Assembly: GCA_020853395.1 (NCBI GenBank)
Contig: JADYYY010000001.1
Coordinates: 1-64,000 of the forward strand
Length of the DNA: 64,000 bases
Source: Acidobacteriota bacterium
Lineage (GTDB): Bacteria > Acidobacteriota > Vicinamibacteria > Vicinamibacterales > SCN-69-37
Direction: 5' to 3'
Shown: in pieces, positions 58,802 through 64,000 of the stretch
Layout of the letters: every line of letters starts with the position of its first letter
Position numbering within the stretch: position 1 is the first letter of the stretch
Position numbers and translations under genes: made by a program
Notes under the pieces: generated by a model
What the model saw: the letters and a program-made list of their open reading frames with translations, nothing else
Told to the model about the DNA's origin: nothing
The model's database searches: none

Positions 58802-59740
58802 ATGATCGCGGGCCGGCTCGTCATCCTCCTTGCCCTGGCGCTCCGTGCCGCCGAGCCCGTCGGCGAAGCCAGACCGCGCGGCCTCGAACAGTCGGCACCC
58901 GAGCGGTTCACCGTCGTGTCGGACGGCCACCCGCTGGCCGTGTGGGCCAGGCGTCCGGCGTCGCCGCGTGCGGCCATGGTGCTCGTGCACGGCCGGACGT
59001 GGAGCAGCCTGCCGGACTTCGATCTCCAGGTGCCCGGGCTCCAGCGGTCCACCCTGGCCGCGCTCGCGCGGAACGGCATCGCCGCGTACGCCGTCGACCT
59101 CCGCGGCTACGGCGAGACGAAGCGCGACGCGACGGGCTGGCTGACCCCGCGGCGCTCGGCGGCCGACATCGTCAACGTGCTGAATTGGGTGGCGCAGCAG
59201 TATCCCGGATTGCCGAAGCCGGCGCTGCTCGGTTGGTCGCGAGGCGCCGTGGTCTCGATGCTGGCCGCGCAGACGGCGCCACGGAGCCTCTCGGCGCTGA
59301 TCGTGTACGGCTTCGCCTTCGACCCCGATCTGGACTTCGTCGATGCCGATCCGCCGGCCAAGCCCGCGATGATCAGGAACACGGCCAAGGACGCGGCCAG
59401 CGACTTCGTCTCACCCAAGGTCACGCCGCAGGCCGTCGTCGACGCCTTCGTGGCGCAGGCGCTTCGAAGCGATCCCGTGAGCATGGATTTGCGCAACGAC
59501 GGCGAGCTGAACGCGATCGACCCGGCGCGAATCGCCATGCCCACGCTCCTGATCTTCGGCGAGCGCGACGTCAACGTGCCGCCGATGGACGGCGCGAAGC
59601 TGTTCGCCAGGCTCGGCACGGCGGACAAGCAGATGGTGGAGCTGCCGGGCGCCGATCACGTCGCGCACCTCGAAGACACACACGACGCGTGGATGGCGGC
59701 CGTGGTCAATTTCGTCACGCGCCCGGCCGTGCGGCGCTGA
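58802..59740 (+). CDS. Secreted or anchored alpha/beta hydrolase
   Basis: A 312-residue hydrolase with a short hydrophobic N-terminus (about 5-14). It has the nucleophile elbow LLGWSRGAVVSML (Ser in GxSxG), an acid in LLIFGERDVNVPP, and the catalytic His in PGADHVAHLEDTH. VLVHGRTWSSLPDFD is the oxyanion region. The reaction is unknown. The ATG at 58802 was preferred to the overlapping GTG at 58799. It lies between mtnC and the YfcC-like permease. Confidence 0.85.
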   Translation: MIAGRLVILLALALRAAEPVGEARPRGLEQSAPERFTVVSDGHPLAVWARRPASPRAAMVLVHGRTWSSLPDFDLQVPGLQRSTLAALARNGIAAYAVDLRGYGETKRDATGWLTPRRSAADIVNVLNWVAQQYPGLPKPALLGWSRGAVVSMLAAQTAPRSLSALIVYGFAFDPDLDFVDADPPAKPAMIRNTAKDAASDFVSPKVTPQAVVDAFVAQALRSDPVSMDLRNDGELNAIDPARIAMPTLLIFGERDVNVPPMDGAKLFARLGTADKQMVELPGADHVAHLEDTHDAWMAAVVNFVTRPAVRR

Positions 59741-59752
59741 GACCGCAGCCGC

Positions 59753-61075
59753 ATGTCGCGCCTTCCGCACCCGGTGATCGTCCTCATGGCCGGTGTGGTC
59801 TTCGCGGCCGTGCTCACCTGGTGGATTCCGGCCGGCGAGTTCGAGCGGCGTGACGATCGGGTCACCGGCCGCGTCGTCGTCGTGCCGGGCACCTATCACC
59901 GCGTGGACGCGCATCCGGTTGGCGCCTTCGCCGCGCTCGTCGCCATTCCTCGCGGGTTCGTGGAAGCGGGCGACGTCGTCGCGGTGATCCTGTTCGTGGG
60001 CGGCGCCTGGGTCGTGCTCGACTCGCTCGGCGTGCTGGGCCGGCTCGTCGCCGCGTTCGCGCAGCGGTTCCGGCGCCGGACGCTCGGGGCCGTGCCGCTC
60101 GTGGCGGGCGCGTTTGCGGCGATGGGCGCGCTCGAGAACATGCAGGAAGAGATCATCCCGCTCGTGCCCGTGCTGCTCCTGCTGGGAAGGCGGCTCGGGA
60201 TCGATGCCGTGTCGGTCGTCGGGATGAGCGCGGGCGCAGCGATGATCGGCAGCGCGTTCGGTCCGACCAACCCGTTCCAGGCCGGCATCGCGCTCCAGCT
60301 CGCGGAGTTGCCGCCGCTCTCCGGCGCCGGCGTCCGGCTTGCGGCGCTCCTGGCTGCGACGTCTTTGTGGACGTGGTGGACGATGAGGTACGCGCGTCGA
60401 CGCCGGCTCGCTGCCGTCGATGACACCGGCGGCGTGGAGATGCCGGCAACGGCGCGCGATCTCTCGATGCTCGCGGTGATGCTGCTGCCGATGGCCGCAT
60501 ACGTTTACGGCGCGTCGATGCTCGGCTGGGGATTCCACGAGCTGTCGGCCGGATTCCTCGCCGGCGGCATTGCGGCCGGCCTGGTCGGCGGCCTCGGCAT
60601 CGGGGGGACGTTGAACGCCTATCTCGAGGGGATGAAGACGCTGCTGCCCGCGGCCGTGATGGTGGGCGTCGCGCGGTCGATCTCGCTCGTGCTCAGCGAC
60701 GGGCTGATCATCGACACCATGCTGGCCGGATTGAGCGCGCCGCTCGGTGCCTGGCCTCCGGCCGTCGCCGCGGCGTTGATGGTGCCCTTCCATGCGGCCC
60801 TGCACGTGCCGGTCTCGAGCGTCAGCGGTCACGCCGTCTCGAGCCTGCCGATCCTCGTGCCGCTCTCCGACCTCGTCGGTGTGTCGCGTCAGGTCACCGT
60901 GATGGCGTATCAAGTGGGCGCGGGGCTGACCGAGCTGCTGACCCCTACCAACGGATCGCTGATGGCCATCCTGCTCGCCGCCGGCGTGCCGTACTCCGCA
61001 TGGGTCCGCTTCGCGGCCGGCGGCACGTTGCTCGCGGCCGTCGTCGGTGCGGCGGCCATGGTCGCGTTGAGCTGA
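59753..61075 (+). CDS. YfcC-like (C4-dicarboxylate-type) permease
   Basis: A 440-residue transporter with about 12 membrane helices. It starts with HPVIVLMAGVVFAAVLTWWIPAG. It has AFAAMGALENMQEEIIPLVP, SAGAAMIGSAFGPTNPFQAGI and, in the C-terminal half, SSVSGHAVSSLPILVPLSD and GAGLTELLTPTNGSLMAIL. These fit the YfcC family, whose members carry amino acids or dicarboxylates; the substrate is not assigned. It is 12 nt after the hydrolase gene. Confidence 0.88.
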   Translation: MSRLPHPVIVLMAGVVFAAVLTWWIPAGEFERRDDRVTGRVVVVPGTYHRVDAHPVGAFAALVAIPRGFVEAGDVVAVILFVGGAWVVLDSLGVLGRLVAAFAQRFRRRTLGAVPLVAGAFAAMGALENMQEEIIPLVPVLLLLGRRLGIDAVSVVGMSAGAAMIGSAFGPTNPFQAGIALQLAELPPLSGAGVRLAALLAATSLWTWWTMRYARRRRLAAVDDTGGVEMPATARDLSMLAVMLLPMAAYVYGASMLGWGFHELSAGFLAGGIAAGLVGGLGIGGTLNAYLEGMKTLLPAAVMVGVARSISLVLSDGLIIDTMLAGLSAPLGAWPPAVAAALMVPFHAALHVPVSSVSGHAVSSLPILVPLSDLVGVSRQVTVMAYQVGAGLTELLTPTNGSLMAILLAAGVPYSAWVRFAAGGTLLAAVVGAAAMVALS

Positions 61076-61393
61076 ACGCGTCGCCGCGAGCGATGGATGC
61101 TCGCCACTTCCCACGCCTGCCAGACCGCCCGCGACGACGTCGCGACGAACAATCACAAGGCATCGTGCGTCTCGTTCGAGTGGATGACGTCGAGACGCGT
61201 CACGTTCCGCGCAGCGCGAGGGCGGTCGGACGACTTTTCGTGGTGGGGCCTTCGCAACGGGATGGCACGTCGTTACCCATTTTTTCCTACGTCCAACCTT
61301 CGCTCGCGATCGGTGCGAATGAACAGGCGTCAATTGATACGTTTCGTCGTATTCTGAGACTGCAGTGCTGTTCGTCCTTACTTGGAGGTTGTT
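61076..61393. other. Intergenic region before the outer-membrane protein gene
   Basis: About 320 nt without a convincing gene. It is less GC-rich near 61260-61350 than its surroundings and probably contains the promoter of the downstream gene, but no clear -35/-10 pair was found. The GGAGG at 61383-61387 is the ribosome-binding site of the next gene. Confidence 0.4.
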
Positions 61394-61951
61394 GTGCTCA
61401 TTCGGTCAGTGAAGGCATTCGTGATGGCCACGGCGCTCGTCGCAGCGTCGGCGGCGCCGGCGTTCGCGCAGGGGTCGGAGGGGATCGGCAACGTTGCCGT
61501 GGGCCTCTCGTTCCTCGGCGACGAGGGTGGCGTCGGTGTTCAGGCGGCCGTCTCGAATCGGCTCCGGTCCCTCGCCAACGACAAGATGTTGTCCTGGATT
61601 GTCGATGGAAGTTTCCACCACAACGGCGAAAGCCTGCTGGACGTCAGCTGGAACAGCCTGTTTCTGCAGGGCGGCGTTCAGGTCAGCGGGCCGCTGTCCG
61701 ACAAAGCCCAGTGGTTCGCCCACGGGATGATCGGCATCTGGCGCGTCAGCGGCGACGTTGGGGCGTTCGGCGATCTGTGCGATGCGCTCGCCGTCGACTG
61801 CGGCACGAGCGACACCAGCATCGTGTTCACGCCTGGCGCAGGCATCTCCTACGCCTTGAACGACAAAGCCAGCGCGTACGCGCAGCTCGACCTGCCCATC
61901 AGCGACGGCAACACGACCCGCTTCACGATCGGCGTCAAGTTCAGCCGGTAG
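61394..61951 (+). CDS. Small outer-membrane beta-barrel-like protein
   Basis: A 185-residue exported protein with a signal peptide ending in AFAQG near residue 25. It is followed by alternating hydrophobic and polar strands (VGLSFLGDEGG, LFLQGGVQVSG, FTPGAGISYAL, AYAQLDLPIS) that suggest an 8-strand OmpX-like barrel. A pair of Cys (DLCDALAVDCG) could form a disulfide. The family is not recognised. The GTG at 61394 has GGAGG 6-10 nt upstream. A classic terminator follows its stop. Confidence 0.78.
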   Translation: MLIRSVKAFVMATALVAASAAPAFAQGSEGIGNVAVGLSFLGDEGGVGVQAAVSNRLRSLANDKMLSWIVDGSFHHNGESLLDVSWNSLFLQGGVQVSGPLSDKAQWFAHGMIGIWRVSGDVGAFGDLCDALAVDCGTSDTSIVFTPGAGISYALNDKASAYAQLDLPISDGNTTRFTIGVKFSR

Positions 61952-61976
61952 TCCGCGCGGTTCCGTGCACTTCTGG

Positions 61977-62010
61977 GCGGGCGCGCTTTCGCGCCCGCTT
62001 TTTCTTTTTC
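61977..62010 (+). terminator. Rho-independent terminator
   Basis: A perfect 9-bp GC stem (61977-61985 with 61990-61998, 4-nt loop CTTT) is followed by T6-C-T5. It lies 26 nt after the outer-membrane protein stop. This is the clearest intrinsic terminator in the window. Confidence 0.92.
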
Positions 62011-62046
62011 GCAGCGGCGGCCGATGCTACACTTTCGGCCTTCGCC

Positions 62047-63321
62047 GTGGTACCACCCTCGCGCTCCGCTGCGGTTTTCGTCGCCATCGCGCTCGTCGTG
62101 TGCTGCCGCGCATCGTCGATCGTCGCGCCCGCACCGGCGCCGGCCGTCGACGTGCACCTGGCGCCGGATGCGACGACGTTCGAGTCCGTGGTGCCGAGAA
62201 ACGCGACGCTCGAGAGCCTGCTGCGCCAGCAGCTCCCCGAGGAACTGTCCCGCTCGATCGTGAGCGCGGTGACGTCGGTGTTCAATCCGCGCGAGCTGCG
62301 GGCCGACCGCGTCTATCAGATCACAAGGGGACTGGACGGGCTGTTCCGCGAATTCCGTTATCAGATTGATGCCGATCGGCTCCTGCGCGTCGTGTTCCGG
62401 CGCGAGGCCACCGAAGTGGCCGATACGCTCGACGTCGCCGTCGTCGAGATGCCCCGGGAGTACGTCGGTGCTGCGATCGAGGCGAGGATCTCACCGGATC
62501 ACGACTCGCTGATCAACGCGTTCGACGCCGCCGGCGAGAACATCCAACTGCCGCTCCGCGTCGCCGAGATCTTCGCCGGCGAGGTCGACTTCAACGCCGA
62601 GCTGCGCCGCGGCGACGGCGTCGAGGTTCTGTTCGACCGCGCGATGCGCGACGGAGCGTTCGTCGGATACGGCGACGTCAAGGCCGCCGTGCTCTCCGTC
62701 CGCGGACGCCGCCTGACGGCCGTTCGATTCACCGGCCCGGACGGGCGGCCCGCGTTCTACGACGAGCAGGGGCGATCGCTCCGCCGGCAGTTCCTCAAGT
62801 CGCCGCTGCCGTTCAGCCCGCGCGTCACCTCAGGCTTCTCCACGAACCGTTTCCACCCGGTGCACAAGGTGCGGCGCGCCCACCTCGGCGTGGACTACGG
62901 GGCGCCGTTCGGCACGCCCGTGAACGCGGTGGCCGCCGGCACCATCGTCGCCGCCGAGTGGGCCGGCGAGGCCGGCCGCATGGTCCGGATCCGGCACACC
63001 GGCAACCTAGAGACGGCGTACCTGCACCTGTCGTCGTTCGCCCCGGGCATCCGGCCGGGCGCTCGCGTCGAGCAGGGCGAGATGATCGGTCGAGTCGGCC
63101 AGACCGGCACGGCGACCGGACCGCACCTCGACTTCAGAGTGATGAAGAACAACGTGTACCTGAACCCCGTGACAGCCTTCAGCCGGATGCCGGCTGGCGA
63201 GCCGATCCCGTCGGAACGGCTCGACGAATTCCGTCGCGTCCGCGACGAGATCCTTCGTGAGCTGCAGCAGCAACTGTCCGGCGGCGCGCGCACGTCCAAC
63301 GCCGCGACCGCGGCCGGTTAG
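62047..63321 (+). CDS. M23 (LytM) family peptidase with HxD variant
   Basis: A 424-residue exported peptidase-like protein with a hydrophobic N-terminus (about 8-20). The N-terminal region (about 30-270) is OapA/LysM-like, followed by the LytM domain (about 275-390). It has the first metal motif AHLGVDYGAPFGTPV (HxxxD) and, in place of the usual HxH, GPHLDFRVM (HxD). The last metal His is thus an Asp, seen in some family members but possibly lowering activity. LytM proteins cut peptidoglycan cross-links or activate amidases. The GTG at 62047 is the only reasonable start, with no clear ribosome-binding site. The DUF1015 gene begins 5 nt later. Confidence 0.82.
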   Translation: MVPPSRSAAVFVAIALVVCCRASSIVAPAPAPAVDVHLAPDATTFESVVPRNATLESLLRQQLPEELSRSIVSAVTSVFNPRELRADRVYQITRGLDGLFREFRYQIDADRLLRVVFRREATEVADTLDVAVVEMPREYVGAAIEARISPDHDSLINAFDAAGENIQLPLRVAEIFAGEVDFNAELRRGDGVEVLFDRAMRDGAFVGYGDVKAAVLSVRGRRLTAVRFTGPDGRPAFYDEQGRSLRRQFLKSPLPFSPRVTSGFSTNRFHPVHKVRRAHLGVDYGAPFGTPVNAVAAGTIVAAEWAGEAGRMVRIRHTGNLETAYLHLSSFAPGIRPGARVEQGEMIGRVGQTGTATGPHLDFRVMKNNVYLNPVTAFSRMPAGEPIPSERLDEFRRVRDEILRELQQQLSGGARTSNAATAAG

Positions 63322-63326
63322 CTGCG

Positions 63327-64000
63327 ATGTCAGCGCTGTTTCCGTTCCGCGCGCTTCGGCCCGATCCCCGAGCGGCGGCCGACGTGGCCTCCGTGCCGTA
63401 CGACGTGGTCAGCACCGAGGAAGCCCGCGCGCTCGCCTCGGATCGGCCGCTGAGCTTCCTGCACGTCACGCGCTCCGAGATCGACCTGCCGGCCGGCACC
63501 AACCCGTACGACGCGCTCGTCTACGATCAGGCCGTCCGTAACTTCGAGCACCTCGAGCGCGCCGCGCCGCTCGTCCTCGACGACGAGCCGTCGCTGTACT
63601 GCTATCGGCTGCGGATGGGGCCCCATCAGCAAGTGGGCTGGGCGGGATGCTTCGCCGTCGACGAGTACGAGCGCGGGACGATCAAGAAGCACGAGAAGAC
63701 GCGCCAGGACAAGGAAGACGACCGCACGCGACACATCCTCGAGCTCCGCGCGCAGACGGGCCTGGTCTTCCTCACCCACCGCGCCACCCCAGCCATCGAC
63801 GCGATTGCGCGCCAGGCCGCGGCCGCCGCGCCGCTGTACGACCTCACCGCCGCCGACGGTGTCCAGCACACGATCTGGCGCGTAACCGGCGCGGCGTGCG
63901 ATGAGCTCGTCGCGGCGTTCGGGCGGCTCGACGCGCTCTACATCGCCGACGGCCATCATCGCGCCGCGAGCGCCGCGCGCGCCCGGCAGGCCCTGCCCGG
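63327..64000 (+). CDS. DUF1015 family protein (5' part only)
   Basis: The first 224 residues of a conserved bacterial protein; the gene runs off the right edge. It begins with LFPFRALRPDPRAAADVASVPYDVV and contains KKHEKTRQDKEDDRTRHIL and LYIADGHHRAASAA, the HHR signature of DUF1015. No function is agreed for the family. It starts 5 nt after the M23 gene, so they are probably co-transcribed. Confidence 0.9.
   Translation, partial: MSALFPFRALRPDPRAAADVASVPYDVVSTEEARALASDRPLSFLHVTRSEIDLPAGTNPYDALVYDQAVRNFEHLERAAPLVLDDEPSLYCYRLRMGPHQQVGWAGCFAVDEYERGTIKKHEKTRQDKEDDRTRHILELRAQTGLVFLTHRATPAIDAIARQAAAAAPLYDLTAADGVQHTIWRVTGAACDELVAAFGRLDALYIADGHHRAASAARARQALP

Noticed and set aside
59411-61333. A 640-codon minus-strand open frame rich in Arg, His and Asp
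   Set aside because: It is antisense to the alpha/beta hydrolase and YfcC-like permease, which have clear motifs and membrane helices.
1-64000. tRNA genes, CRISPR arrays, transposases and integrases
   Set aside because: No TΨC-like GGTTCGA arm in a tRNA context, no regularly spaced repeats and no transposase or integrase motifs were found on reading. A covariance-model scan could still reveal a small RNA.

Overview
The window is 64 kb of high-GC, gene-dense bacterial chromosome. The best guess for the source is an Acidobacteriota genome, probably Vicinamibacteria-like. Evidence for this is the VWFA-related protein at 1158-2504, which resembles a family best known from Acidobacteria, the TonB receptor with an N-terminal carboxypeptidase-regulatory domain at the left edge, the HpnCDE squalene set, and the many GTG starts with 4-nt stop/start overlaps. 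This is inference from protein families; there is no rRNA. I saw no tRNA, CRISPR array, transposase, integrase or plasmid gene.

Layout. 1-7.6 kb: start of a TonB receptor (-), VWFA protein, a NarL-type two-component pair, an SDR, an M20 amidohydrolase (-), and a small DMT-type membrane protein. 7.6-14.1 kb (-): QueF, a small Smr protein, then a translationally coupled SNF2-type helicase and Eco57I-type N6-adenine methylase. That pair looks like a two-gene defence or restriction-modification module related to the DrmD/DrmMI part of class 1 DISARM, without the DISARM core. 14.2-18.1 kb (+): HU, then dihydrolipoamide dehydrogenase, a 2-oxoacid dehydrogenase E2 and LipB. 18.1-22.7 kb: PLP decarboxylase, LmbE deacetylase and a degenerate malate/lactate-dehydrogenase-like protein (-), then SDR and MBL hydrolase (+).

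22.7-29.6 kb (-): a four-gene surface-glycosylation cluster (STT3-like GT-C enzyme, GDP-mannose 3,5-epimerase-like protein, GT2, B12/radical-SAM protein). It is flanked on one side by an intact FHA gene and on the other by a decayed copy of the same FHA gene in the same orientation. 29.6-34.6 kb: transhydrogenase alpha subunit, an alpha/beta hydrolase lacking its nucleophile serine, YgfZ, and a compact MutT/MutY repair pair. 34.6-40.4 kb (+): a run of overlapping or closely spaced genes: cobalamin adenosyltransferase, HpnC-HpnD-HpnE, ThiI and a LacD-like aldolase. 40.4-43.1 kb: lipoprotein (-), peptide deformylase, and a double-length ThyX-like protein.

43.1-54 kb (+): a strong sigma-70-like promoter with a CRP/Rex-like palindrome in its spacer leads into an acyl-CoA synthetase, a purine permease and a frameshifted sulfurtransferase. 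A signalling block follows: FHA-GAF-adenylate cyclase, Ser/Thr kinase and, after a peptidase, a MASE1-GGDEF cyclase. The cyclase and the kinase each have a TTGACA/TAGACT promoter. 54-64 kb (+): HerA-like ATPase, GT1 glycosyltransferase, methionine-salvage genes mtnB-mtnD-mtnC, alpha/beta hydrolase, YfcC-like permease, a small outer-membrane protein with a clear terminator, an M23 peptidase, and the start of a DUF1015 gene.

Most genes are housekeeping or ordinary accessory genes. The parts most worth following are the helicase-methylase pair, the FHA-bracketed glycosylation cluster, the double ThyX, the pseudoenzyme-like dehydrogenase, and the 43.1 kb promoter/operator/leader.
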